A stretch of 6,785 nt of DNA from CAYQAJ01 sp964415245 (GCA_964415245.1 CAYQAJ010000277.1:1-6785), one strand, 5' to 3'. Positions 1 through 6,241 are shown, numbered from the stretch's first letter. Made by a program: numbers and translations. The notes: generated from the sequence alone by a model not told the origin.

Positions 1-68
1 GTCTCCGCGCGCCCTTGCGAGACGCCGGTAATTCGGCCCGAGCGCTGTGCGTTGCGCCAGGCTTGGCC
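1..68. other. Sequence downstream of cpaE, no gene start visible
   Basis: On the minus strand these 68 bases follow the cpaE stop codon. They contain no ATG or GTG and no clear terminator hairpin, so the operon probably continues past the window edge. In Tad operons of this order the next gene is usually cpaF/tadA (pilus motor ATPase), but nothing of it can be seen here. Confidence 0.5.
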
Positions 69-1292
69 CTAGGCTTTGCGCTTGGCCTTGGTCCGCCCGG
101 GCAGGAAATTGAGCCAACGCCCCATGGCCCCTTTGTCGACCTGCTCTTCATCGGTGGCGAGGCTGCCGCAGAGCGCTTCGGTCAGCGTTACGATCGACTG
201 CGTGATGGCAGCCCGTGGCGCCTGCTCGATCAGCGGCACGCCGTTGTTTCGCACCTCGACCATCACGCGGTAGTCGTTGGGCAACTGCCAGAAGATCTCC
301 CGGCCAATCGTCTCTTGCGCCTTTTTGAGGCTGATCTGGCCGGCGTCGAGTCCGACGCGATTGACCACGATTCGGACCTTGTCGCGGACCTGCTCGATTT
401 CGTTGAGCGACATCAGCAATCGCACCACGTTGCGCAGGCAGGGCAGGTCGAGCTGCGTTACCAAGAGCACGTGATTGGCCGCTTGCAGCGCCACCATGTC
501 CAGCGCGCTATACGACTTCGAGAGGTCGATAATGAGGTGCGAGAACGTCGCCTTCAACAGGCCGAACACCCGCTGCATGTCGTCGGCGGTGATGAGCGAC
601 GTATCCTGCAACTGCACGGGTCGCGGCAGCAGGTACAACCCCGACGAGTGTTTGGTCAGCGAGCGCTTCAGCAGCGAAAAGTCGAGCCGGGCGATGTTCT
701 GGGCCACGTCGACGATCGTGTAGTCGGGAATCGTGTCGAGGAACACGTCGGCGTCGCCTAGCGCCAGGTCCAGGTCGACCAGCGCCGCGGAGTTCTCCTC
801 CCGGTTGGCCAGCACGCAGCCGACGTTGACGGCCAGGCTCGTCGCGCCCACGCCGCCGGTCGCGCCGGCAATGGCGATGGCCGTACACCCCCGCGAGCGG
901 GTTTCGCCTCCGCCACGGTGCGCGTTGCTGATTCGATCCAGGGCCGCCACCAGGTCTTCCACCCGGACGGGCAGCGTGAGGAATTCCTTCGCCCCGGAGC
1001 GTATGGCTTTGAGGATCAACTCGCCGTCGGCCGAGCTGCTAACGGCCAGGATGCTGCACTCGGGCGACGACGTGCGCAGGTTGGCGATGAGGGTGACGGC
1101 CTTCTCGGGGCTGGTGTCGAGCACCACCACCCCGATGTCGGGCTTGGTCTGGCCCAGCACGTCGCTGAAGAATTCGTACCGGGAGCACTCCGCCTCGAGC
1201 CACACCACGTCCATGCCGAGCAGGATCGATTTGAGCGACTCACGCGTGCTGTCGTTGGGGTCGACGAGGGCCAGTCGAAGTACGTTCGTCAT
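69..1292 (-). CDS. cpaE: CpaE/TadZ-like pilus localisation protein (receiver-like domain plus MinD/ParA-type ATPase fold)
   Basis: A 407-residue protein of the CpaE/TadZ family, cytoplasmic factors that place the Tad pilus machine and belong to the MinD/ParA superfamily. Residues 5-120 look like a response-regulator receiver. Asp11/Asp14 sit where the acidic pair lies and Asp59 (VVVLDTSP) where the phospho-acceptor lies, but the conserved Lys near the end is replaced (LTLPV, 105-109), so it is probably an atypical receiver. The ATPase part starts with the P-loop GATGGVGATS (143-152), followed by LVDLDLALGD (171-180) and a Walker B-like HLIIDLS (252-258). The P-loop lacks both the signature Lys of deviant Walker A motifs (Thr145 here) and the usual second Lys (Ala150). 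The tail is very basic (RTKAKRKA). An in-frame TAA lies about 18 bases upstream of the ATG, so the start is well bounded, although no Shine-Dalgarno is visible. It follows the secretin gene after 78 bases and is probably co-transcribed. Confidence 0.93.
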   Translation of the reverse strand: MTNVLRLALVDPNDSTRESLKSILLGMDVVWLEAECSRYEFFSDVLGQTKPDIGVVVLDTSPEKAVTLIANLRTSSPECSILAVSSSADGELILKAIRSGAKEFLTLPVRVEDLVAALDRISNAHRGGGETRSRGCTAIAIAGATGGVGATSLAVNVGCVLANREENSAALVDLDLALGDADVFLDTIPDYTIVDVAQNIARLDFSLLKRSLTKHSSGLYLLPRPVQLQDTSLITADDMQRVFGLLKATFSHLIIDLSKSYSALDMVALQAANHVLLVTQLDLPCLRNVVRLLMSLNEIEQVRDKVRIVVNRVGLDAGQISLKKAQETIGREIFWQLPNDYRVMVEVRNNGVPLIEQAPRAAITQSIVTLTEALCGSLATDEEQVDKGAMGRWLNFLPGRTKAKRKA

Positions 1293-1370
1293 GGAGCGCG
1301 TCGGAGGTTAGGACGTACGCCGGGTGGCGGCGCGTGCGGAAGCGAACGACACACCCAGCGGTCCAAGGTC

Positions 1371-3110
1371 CTACAGGTCGTCGTAGCCGATCGGCCCGAT
1401 GAGCGTCGGCCGCCGGGGCGCCACGGCGCGATCCGGCATCGTCTGTCGGCTCTGGGTCGGGTACGACGAACCAACGGGTGCCGACCGCTGCGGTTGGGCC
1501 GACTGTGCAGATCCTTGGGAAGTTGGGTAGCCCTGCGTGTGCGGTGCGGCCGACCCGTAGCTGGCCCCTGGCGAAGATGGGAGTACGGTGCCGCTCCTCC
1601 AATTGCTTCGCCAATGCTGCGTGGTCGGCATGCGGATCATCGCCTCGTCGCCTTGCTGGCCCTGCGGAACCTCTTCGTAGTTGCCGCCCGACATCGCACG
1701 CATGCGGCAAGCTTCGCAGCTCCCATCGGGGCAGCACTTGGGCACTTCCATGTAGCCGCGCCAGTAAAGCTCCACGTCGTCCGGATCACCCGAAGTCTGG
1801 CCCGGTCCACACGGCGGCACTTCGTGCGGGTCCAGGGCGGAGACAAATTCGGGCGTGACCAGAATCAACAGCTCGACCTCGTTCACACGGTGCTCGACGC
1901 GGCGGAAAGCGGCTCCGGCCCAGGGAAGGTCGGCCAGCCAGGGCACGCCCTTGTTCTCGGCTTCTACCTTGTTGAACACCAGCCCGGCCAGAGCGAGCGT
2001 CTGGCCTGCTTTCATCTCGACGCCCGTGTCGACGCGACGAACGCGGAAACCGGGCGTGTCGTTGATCGAGAGCGTATTGTCGACCTCCGTGACCTGGGGA
2101 CGAATCTCGAGCTTGATGTTCCCGTTGTCCAGCACGATCGGCACGAAGTCGACCTGCGTGCCGAATTCGCGGAATTCGATGGCCGTCACACCCAAACCGG
2201 CCGGCACCGGCACGGGGACTTCGCCGCCGACATTGAAGCTCGCCGGACGCCCGCTCACCGTCACCAGCGTGGGTTCCGCCAGCAACTTGGCCAGGTTATT
2301 GCGTCGCAGCACGTCGATCAGCGCGCCGAACGTGTTGCCGTTGTCGAGAATGCCGAAGCGGATCGCGTCGCCGGCGCCGGTCATCACGCCTGCCTGTGTC
2401 GCGGTGGCCGCAATCAAACCGCTGACGCTCTGAATGACGAAGTCGTTACCCGTCAGCACGGCCCAATCGACGCCAAACTCCCGCAGCTTGGTGCGGGAGA
2501 CTTCCATCACCTTTACGTGCAAGAGCACCTGTTGCACGCCCCCCACGGTCATCAGGTTCGTGACCTTCGGGTAGTAGTCCTCCGCAACGGTGGTGATTCT
2601 GCTCACGTCCTCAGGCGACGAAACGTACCCAGAGATGATGACGCTGCTGTTGCTGGGCTCCACGCGCAACGTGGCGTTGGGAAACAGCCTGTCGAGCTTG
2701 TCCTGCAGCTCGCGGGCATCGCCAAGCACGGTGACGTCGATCGAGTAGACGCGATCGGTCTCGTCCCACACGTTGACCTCGGTCACGCCCGGCTTCAGGG
2801 CCGAGACCTGAATCTGATTGGGCGAGAGAGGCGTGGCTCGCAGGATGTCGGTGTTGTTCACCAGAATCCGGGGCACGTTGTGGTCGAGCGTGAGGATGCG
2901 GCTGCTGTTGACGATCATCTCCAGCCGCTGCGAAGCCTCGGCAACGTGAAAGTGCACGCCGGAAGTCCGCGGGGCATCGACGACGGTCGCCAGCTCCGGA
3001 CTCTGCTGGGCCCATGCGCTGGAAGTCGCCAGTGCGGCGAGAACGGCAAACGGCAAAGCGGCAGGCGCCCAAAAACGACGGGAACCCGCTGCTGTCTGTC
3101 GTGTGAACAT
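1371..3110 (-). CDS. cpaC: CpaC/RcpA-family outer-membrane secretin of the Tad pilus
   Basis: A 579-residue secretin that forms the outer-membrane pore through which the Flp pilus leaves the cell. A signal peptide is clear: a basic N-terminus, a hydrophobic stretch at about 15-29 and a cleavage site after SAWA (Ala34). Residues 55-130 match the pilus-formation N-terminal domain (NVPRILVNNTDILRAT). Residues 131-190 resemble a BON/N1-type domain. The secretin core spans about 255-423 and ends in the family signature VPWLADLPWAGAAFR (389-403) and the strand ELLILVTPEFV. Beyond it is an unusual 150-residue tail. It has Cys434, the cluster Cys459, Cys460, Cys465 and Cys468, then a Gln/Ser/Pro-rich low-complexity region, ending in IGPIGYDDL. 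The ATG is preceded by AGGAAG at 7 bases. It lies 101 bases downstream of cpaB and before cpaE, the usual Tad order. Confidence 0.95.
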   Translation of the reverse strand: MFTRQTAAGSRRFWAPAALPFAVLAALATSSAWAQQSPELATVVDAPRTSGVHFHVAEASQRLEMIVNSSRILTLDHNVPRILVNNTDILRATPLSPNQIQVSALKPGVTEVNVWDETDRVYSIDVTVLGDARELQDKLDRLFPNATLRVEPSNSSVIISGYVSSPEDVSRITTVAEDYYPKVTNLMTVGGVQQVLLHVKVMEVSRTKLREFGVDWAVLTGNDFVIQSVSGLIAATATQAGVMTGAGDAIRFGILDNGNTFGALIDVLRRNNLAKLLAEPTLVTVSGRPASFNVGGEVPVPVPAGLGVTAIEFREFGTQVDFVPIVLDNGNIKLEIRPQVTEVDNTLSINDTPGFRVRRVDTGVEMKAGQTLALAGLVFNKVEAENKGVPWLADLPWAGAAFRRVEHRVNEVELLILVTPEFVSALDPHEVPPCGPGQTSGDPDDVELYWRGYMEVPKCCPDGSCEACRMRAMSGGNYEEVPQGQQGDEAMIRMPTTQHWRSNWRSGTVLPSSPGASYGSAAPHTQGYPTSQGSAQSAQPQRSAPVGSSYPTQSRQTMPDRAVAPRRPTLIGPIGYDDL

Positions 3111-3211
3111 CCGTGTTCTTCCTTGCCTGGTAGGCTTATGGTGCCGGCCGCCGGTTCAGAAAACTCGGCGGGCGGCGCGAGCTGGAAAAGTTTTCCTATT
3201 CGTCCGTGTTC
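3111..3211. other. cpaB-cpaC spacer with an 11-base direct repeat and a small palindrome
   Basis: No gene fits here. The 11-mer TCCGTGTTCTT (plus strand) occurs at 3110-3120, covering the cpaC ribosome-binding region, and again at 3203-3213, covering the cpaB stop. A 13-base palindrome GGAAAAGTTTTCC lies at 3184-3196. No U-run follows it, so it is not a standard terminator. Both may be chance. Confidence 0.4.
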
Positions 3212-4147
3212 TTAGGCATCCGTTTCGGTCGGTGGTGCAAGAGGGTCGCTCTGGTCATCGCCCGGCGACGAGGCACCCGGTTCAGGCGTCACAGGCGGCG
3301 TGGGGGTCGAAGTCGGGGAAGGGGCCGTCGCTGCGGGCTGTACGTGTGTTGCCGGAGCGCTGGACGAGCCCGACTCGGGCAGTGACTGTCCGGGGCGCCA
3401 GCGGTACTCGATCGGCCCCTGGGGAGTATCGAGCACCATGGTCCATGCGATTTCATCCCGCAAGGCGGCGGTCTGNNNNNNNNNNNNNNNNNNNNNNNNN
3501 NNNNNNNNNNNNNNNNNNNNNNNNNNNNNNNNNNNNNNNNNNNNNNNNNNNNNNNNNNNNNNNNNNNNNNNNNNNACCAACAGCGAGACGGTCTTCGCCG
3601 AAATTGCCTTTCCCTCGGGATCTTCTTCCCGCACGGTCTGGCTTCCCACCGCGAACACGCGTACGTCGCGCAGCACGGTGTGGGTGCTGGTAACGGCCAC
3701 CTCGGGACCTTTGCGCAGGAACACGAGCACGTCGACGCGGTCGCCTGGCATTACCAGGTCCGACATGGTGTCCTGTTCCACCTTCACCGGCACGGCGCGA
3801 TACCCTTCGGGAATCAGCACCGCGTCGCCCTGCGTATCGCTCAGCTTGACCGTGAGAATCGGCTCGCCTGCGTATAACCGGGCCCGGGCGAATTGATCGT
3901 CGATCGACTCCCAATCGGTGACGGCCCCAAAGGGAATCTTGTCTTTGGGCCAGTCTTCCATCTTGACGTTTTCGGCGTCGAGCTTCACGCCGATGTCGAT
4001 ATCGACGTTCGCCACCAGAATCTTTTCGGTTTCCGCGGCTTCGCCGCCGCCACCCTTGCTGCGGTCCATCACCTGGCTGATGCCGATCGAAGCCACCAGG
4101 CCGCAGCCCAGGGCGATCAGGATCAGTACCATCGATTTGGCTCGCAT
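3212..4147 (-). CDS. cpaB: CpaB/RcpC Flp pilus assembly protein (sequence interrupted by an assembly gap)
   Basis: A periplasmic/inner-membrane Tad pilus component that works next to the secretin. The start chosen is MRAKSM because GGGGGAG stands 8 bases before it; an ATG ten codons upstream is less well placed. Residues 6-27 form one membrane anchor. Residues 42-105 are a SAF domain (ILVANVDIDIGVKLDAENV... LYAGEPIL), and 110-168 match the RcpC/CpaB core (GYRAVPVKV, MPGDRVDVLVF, TVLRDVRVFAVG). From residue 191 the protein runs into 100 N, so the conserved C-terminal part of the core is missing. After the gap it reads in frame through DEIAWTMVLDTPQGPIEYRWRPGQ into a Pro/Ser/Thr-rich tail ending in TETDA. 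The nominal 311 residues depend on the placeholder length. It follows tadE after 54 bases. Confidence 0.93.
   Translation of the reverse strand: MRAKSMVLILIALGCGLVASIGISQVMDRSKGGGGEAAETEKILVANVDIDIGVKLDAENVKMEDWPKDKIPFGAVTDWESIDDQFARARLYAGEPILTVKLSDTQGDAVLIPEGYRAVPVKVEQDTMSDLVMPGDRVDVLVFLRKGPEVAVTSTHTVLRDVRVFAVGSQTVREEDPEGKAISAKTVSLLXXXXXXXXXXXXXXXXXXXXXXXXXXXXXXXXXXQTAALRDEIAWTMVLDTPQGPIEYRWRPGQSLPESGSSSAPATHVQPAATAPSPTSTPTPPVTPEPGASSPGDDQSDPLAPPTETDA
3476..3575. other. Assembly gap (100 N) inside cpaB
   Basis: Exactly 100 undetermined bases, the conventional size for a scaffold gap of unknown length. It hides roughly the end of the conserved CpaB core. Both flanks read in the same frame across the placeholder, which would fit a true length of 3n+1, but the real length is unknown. 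Confidence 0.98.
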
Positions 4148-4201
4148 CGACGAATCTCCCCCGTGATTGGGGCCCAACCTCGGCGACAGGACCAGACTTA
4201 T

Positions 4202-4735
4202 CTACTGCACGCTCTCTCGGCGCATAACCGTGCCTGCCGAAAGTGTCTTGCCACCAAGGAACATTGGCCCGGGAAGCCAACTTACTTGATTAAATCCTAC
4301 GGAAACGACAACGGTTACCGGGTCCCCGAAGTTTGCCGAACTAGGTGGATCCGGCGTAACCGTTACAGTCGCTCCCTGTATCGACGAATTGGTGAGGTAG
4401 TTCTGTACGACGGTCTGGACCTCGGACGTCGACGAGCCGTCGAGCACTGCCTGCCTGGCGCCTTCGCGCGAAGCGTTGGTCAGTACCTGTTGCACCATCA
4501 CCATCCGGCCGTATTCGATGATTCCGAACACGAACAGGAAGAAAATGGGGGCGACAATGGCGAATTCCACCGCCGCGGCTCCCCACCGCCTGCTGGCTCC
4601 CTTGGGCCTATGTCGGAACAGGCCGAATACTTTGTGCAGATCGCGGCGACGGGCCGTCATACTCCCCACGGAATTCCTATCTTCACTGGATTCACTACTT
4701 GTCGCTGTCGGCGTCGTTGCGGGTTCAAGGTTCAT
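4202..4735 (-). CDS. tadE: TadE-family pseudopilin
   Basis: A minor pilin-like protein needed for Flp pilus assembly. The TadE signature is plain at residues 51-93: RWGAAAVEFAIVAPIFFL, then FGIIEYGRMVMVQQVLTNASREGARQAV. Gly52 followed by AAAVEF copies the prepilin peptidase site (Glu at +5), and a single hydrophobic helix runs to about 75. The C-terminal 80 residues should be a periplasmic beta-rich domain (GATVTVTPDPP, VTVVVSVGF). The start chosen gives 177 residues, with its ATG overlapping the cpaA stop as ATGA, a sign of translational coupling. An ATG at 4660 would give a shorter 152-residue form without the Ser/Thr-rich leader and cannot be excluded. Only one TadE-like gene is seen here; the TadF/TadG partners may lie elsewhere. 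Confidence 0.93.
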   Translation of the reverse strand: MNLEPATTPTATSSESSEDRNSVGSMTARRRDLHKVFGLFRHRPKGASRRWGAAAVEFAIVAPIFFLFVFGIIEYGRMVMVQQVLTNASREGARQAVLDGSSTSEVQTVVQNYLTNSSIQGATVTVTPDPPSSANFGDPVTVVVSVGFNQVSWLPGPMFLGGKTLSAGTVMRRESVQ

Positions 4736-5316
4736 ATCAGCATCCCCATCCAGGCAAAGTACAGAATGGTTCCGATGGCAATTGGAATGCCGTAAGGCAA
4801 GAGCAGCATGGAACTTTTGCGCTCGGCGGCGATTGCCGAAAGCTGATTGGGATCGCGGATCGTCATGATTTCGCCCATGATCATCCAGAACTGCTGAGAG
4901 TGTCGCTTCCAACCCTTACGCACCAGCACCATGGCCACCGCCAGGATCGCCCCCACAACCGCCGACGCGCAAAACGCGAAAACGGTGTGCGAGACGTGCA
5001 TCCAGGCTCCGACCCCCGCCAAAAGCTTGACATCGCCGGCTCCCATTCCACCGATGGCGTAAGCGGGAAGCAACAGCCCCAAACCCACGGCCGTGCCCAA
5101 AAGGCTCCATCCCAGACCTTCCCACCAGGAAAGGCCCCACCACGCGTAGGAAGCGACGCTGAACGCCCAACCGCTGACGATGAGCGGAAACGTGATCCAG
5201 TTCGGCACCTTCAGTTTCCAGCCGTCGATCACCGCGGCGACTACGAGCACGACGGTAACGAGCCACACGGGCCCGTAGTCGACCAGCGTTTGTGTCAGCG
5301 TCTCAATCCCATTCAC
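4732..5316 (-). CDS. cpaA: Prepilin peptidase CpaA/TadV (A24 family aspartic membrane protease)
   Basis: An inner-membrane protease that removes the leader of the Flp prepilin and of TadE. Both catalytic aspartates of the A24 family are present: Asp31 in AAVIDGWKLKVPN and Asp95 in the GxGD motif GGMGAGDVKL (89-98). About five or six hydrophobic segments are seen, with a cytosolic loop around 133-168. The GTG start at 5316 is preferred. It has GGGGGAG 8 bases upstream (the same arrangement as cpaB) and gives 194 residues, a usual size for the family. The frame stays open upstream, with ATGs at 5490 (overlapping the small gene's stop as ATGA) and at 5556, but that extension is Arg/Asp-rich and unlike the family. 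The stop overlaps the tadE start. Confidence 0.93.
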   Translation of the reverse strand: MNGIETLTQTLVDYGPVWLVTVVLVVAAVIDGWKLKVPNWITFPLIVSGWAFSVASYAWWGLSWWEGLGWSLLGTAVGLGLLLPAYAIGGMGAGDVKLLAGVGAWMHVSHTVFAFCASAVVGAILAVAMVLVRKGWKRHSQQFWMIMGEIMTIRDPNQLSAIAAERKSSMLLLPYGIPIAIGTILYFAWMGMLI

Positions 5317-5461
5317 TTCTGCTTCTCCCCCGCAAGTGCGCCGCGGCGCGAGCGATTGCTTGCTGTCGCGTCGCGGCGCCTCGTTGTCCGAATCTCTTGC
5401 CGACGCGTCGCCCGTGTTGTCTTGCCGGCGCGCCGGTACTTTGGTTCGTTCGATTTGCCGG

Positions 5462-5479
5462 GCCGGCCGCATGGCCGGC
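5462..5479 (-). repeat. Perfect GC inverted repeat after the 35-codon gene
   Basis: GCCGGCC, a 4-base loop GCAT (plus strand), then GGCCGGC: a 7-bp all-GC stem beginning 8 bases past the stop of the small gene on the transcribed strand. No U-run follows, so it is more likely an RNA-stabilising or pausing hairpin than a classical terminator. Confidence 0.5.
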
Positions 5480-5486
5480 GCGACGA

Positions 5487-5594
5487 TCATCGTGTCGCCA
5501 GCACGTAGCTGACGACGGTGGTTATCAGTGCAAAGAAGCAGCCGAGCATCTCCCATGCGCCGGCCGCAACTTCGGTCGGTAACACCGGGTACAT
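5487..5594 (-). CDS. 35-residue single-pass membrane miniprotein between flp and cpaA
   Basis: A short reading frame with the product MYPVLPTEVAAGAWEMLGCF followed by FALITTVVSYVLATR. The ATG has an excellent Shine-Dalgarno, AGGAGG, 8 bases upstream, the best in the window besides that of flp. Residues 15-33 form one hydrophobic helix with a short polar N-terminus and a C-terminal Arg. Its TGA overlaps an ATG (5490) in the open frame that runs into cpaA. I do not recognise a family. Position between pilin and prepilin peptidase, ribosome site and helix suggest a small inner-membrane part of the pilus machine or a regulator of it. It has no G-xxxx-E prepilin site, so it is not a second pilin. 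It is short enough that a chance frame remains possible. Confidence 0.6.
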   Translation of the reverse strand: MYPVLPTEVAAGAWEMLGCFFALITTVVSYVLATR

Positions 5595-5615
5595 ACTCTT
5601 TGCCTCCTATGAATT

Positions 5616-5649
5616 CCCCCCCGGCGCCGCGAGGCAGCGCCGAGGGGGG
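5616..5649 (-). repeat. Very stable GC hairpin between flp and the small gene
   Basis: On the plus strand, C5616-5621 can pair with G5644-5649, and CGGCGC (5622-5627) with GCGCCG (5637-5642), leaving one bulged base (5643) and a 9-base loop: 12 GC pairs. On the transcribed strand it ends just before the AGGAGG of the small gene and is not followed by a U-run. It probably guards the 3' end of flp mRNA or dampens expression of the downstream genes. Confidence 0.6.
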
Positions 5650-5675
5650 GATGATTCGCTCCTAGCTAAAGCCTA

Positions 5676-5691
5676 GCTCGCAAATGCGAGC
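5676..5691 (-). repeat. Short hairpin just after the flp stop
   Basis: GCTCGC and GCGAGC flank a 4-base loop (6-bp stem, 7 if the loop-closing A-T pairs). It begins 12 bases past the flp stop on the transcribed strand. With the larger hairpin at 5616-5649 it forms a tandem structured end to the pilin message. No U-tract is present. Confidence 0.45.
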
Positions 5692-5703
5692 CGGGACGGT
5701 TCG

Positions 5704-5892
5704 TTAGCTGCCGTTGGCAGTGCTGATCGCATTGGAAATGCCGTTGAACGTCGTATTGGCGTTCGTGCCGATCGCCTGAATCGCCGTCAAGCAGACGATC
5801 ACGATCAGGGCCAGCATCACGGCGTACTCGACCGCGGTGGGGCCGTCTTCCGATTTGAGGAATCGTTGCACCTTCAGAGCAAGAGTCTTCAT
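5704..5892 (-). CDS. flp: Flp/Fap-type prepilin, major Tad pilus subunit
   Basis: A 62-residue prepilin that forms the pilus fibre. The leader MKTLALKVQRFLKSEDG is basic and ends at Gly17. The mature part starts PTAVEYAVMLALIVIVCL, with the Flp hallmark Glu at +5 and Tyr at +6, followed by a hydrophobic helix to about residue 40 and a short Asn/Ser/Thr-rich C-terminus. Mature length is 45 residues, typical for Flp. The start is fixed by GGAGGAA ending 3 bases before the ATG; the same frame is open far upstream, but that extension crosses the structured leader and is not coding. It is the first gene of the operon, behind a long leader with a predicted riboswitch, and is followed by two hairpins that could separate its abundance from that of the assembly genes. 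Confidence 0.96.
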   Translation of the reverse strand: MKTLALKVQRFLKSEDGPTAVEYAVMLALIVIVCLTAIQAIGTNANTTFNGISNAISTANGS

Positions 5893-6108
5893 AGCTTCCT
5901 CCAATTTGGGTGTCGGATCCCGGTGCCAAACAGGTGGGCTGAACAAAGGGGACCGACGTTTACCTGGTGAACTTTGGAGAACCTCGCCGGACGCTGTGTC
6001 GCGGTACGCCCGCGACGGGAAATGTGGCACGAACGGCAAAGCCCTCACTTCGACATTGACAACCGCCTCTCCCTCACAGCTCACTTGCCCAGGTGCTTTT
6101 GGGCCGAT
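5893..6108 (-). other. Leader between the riboswitch hairpin and flp
   Basis: About 215 bases of untranslated leader if transcription begins upstream of the riboswitch. It contains a 6-bp hairpin at 5999-6015 (TCGCGG, 5-base loop, CCGCGA). Its end carries the flp ribosome-binding site (GGAGGAA, 5896-5902 on the minus strand). The sequence TTGGCAC near 5925-5931 resembles half of a sigma-54 site, but the matching GC at -12 is absent. No gene is seen. Confidence 0.5.
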
Positions 6109-6131
6109 GGCCGAGAGAAAATCTCCCGGCC
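6109..6131 (-). promoter_or_regulatory. Hairpin directly after the aptamer, candidate expression platform
   Basis: On the transcribed strand GGCCGGGAGA pairs with UCUCUCGGCC around a UUU loop (10 bp, one G-U). It starts 11 bases after the end of the aptamer's closing stem, where the switching part of a riboswitch usually sits. An alternative pairing GGGCCG (end of the aptamer side) with CGGCCC (6101-6106 region) is possible. No U-run follows, so a classical intrinsic terminator is not evident. Mechanism is unknown. Confidence 0.55.
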
Positions 6132-6142
6132 CGCGGCATCCA

Positions 6143-6241
6143 CACCCCTCGGCAACCAGGCTTCCGCTCGGCCGATTAAGCGTCGCGGTCCTTGGCTTTG
6201 CGACCCGCCCTTGCGGACGGTTTGCCCTTAACGAGGTAGTG
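6143..6241 (-). ncRNA. Cyclic-di-GMP class I (GEMM-I) riboswitch aptamer
   Basis: A leader RNA that binds cyclic-di-GMP and controls the operon behind it. Reading the minus strand: the closing stem CACU-A-CCUCG pairs with CGAGGGGUG (6143-6151), 9 bp with one bulged A. Then come GGGCAAACC (6219-6227), a 6-bp stem capped by the GNRA loop GCAA (6211-6214), the nearly invariant CGCAAAGCC (6194-6202), a variable third stem bounded by CCGC and GCGG, and GCCUGGUUGCCGAGG (6147-6161). These are the conserved blocks of the GEMM-I family in the right order and spacing. By my alignment to the Vibrio Vc2 aptamer, the ligand-contacting G20, A47 and C92 are all kept, which favours c-di-GMP over cAMP-GMP. 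One junction base before CGCAAAGCC is U where Vc2 has A. It lies about 250 bases ahead of the flp start, on the same strand. Confidence 0.88.

Noticed and set aside
918..3215. Open frame of 765 codons on the plus strand opposite cpaE and cpaC
   Set aside because: The translation is His/Arg/Asp-rich without domains and is the antisense image of high-GC coding sequence; the minus-strand genes have clear family motifs.
5915..5931. Sigma-54 promoter near TTGGCAC just ahead of flp
   Set aside because: The GC expected 10 bases after the GG is missing, so only half the site is present.
6109..6131. Classical Rho-independent terminator
   Set aside because: The stem is strong, but the following bases on the transcribed strand are AUCGGCCCAAAAG, with no U-run.
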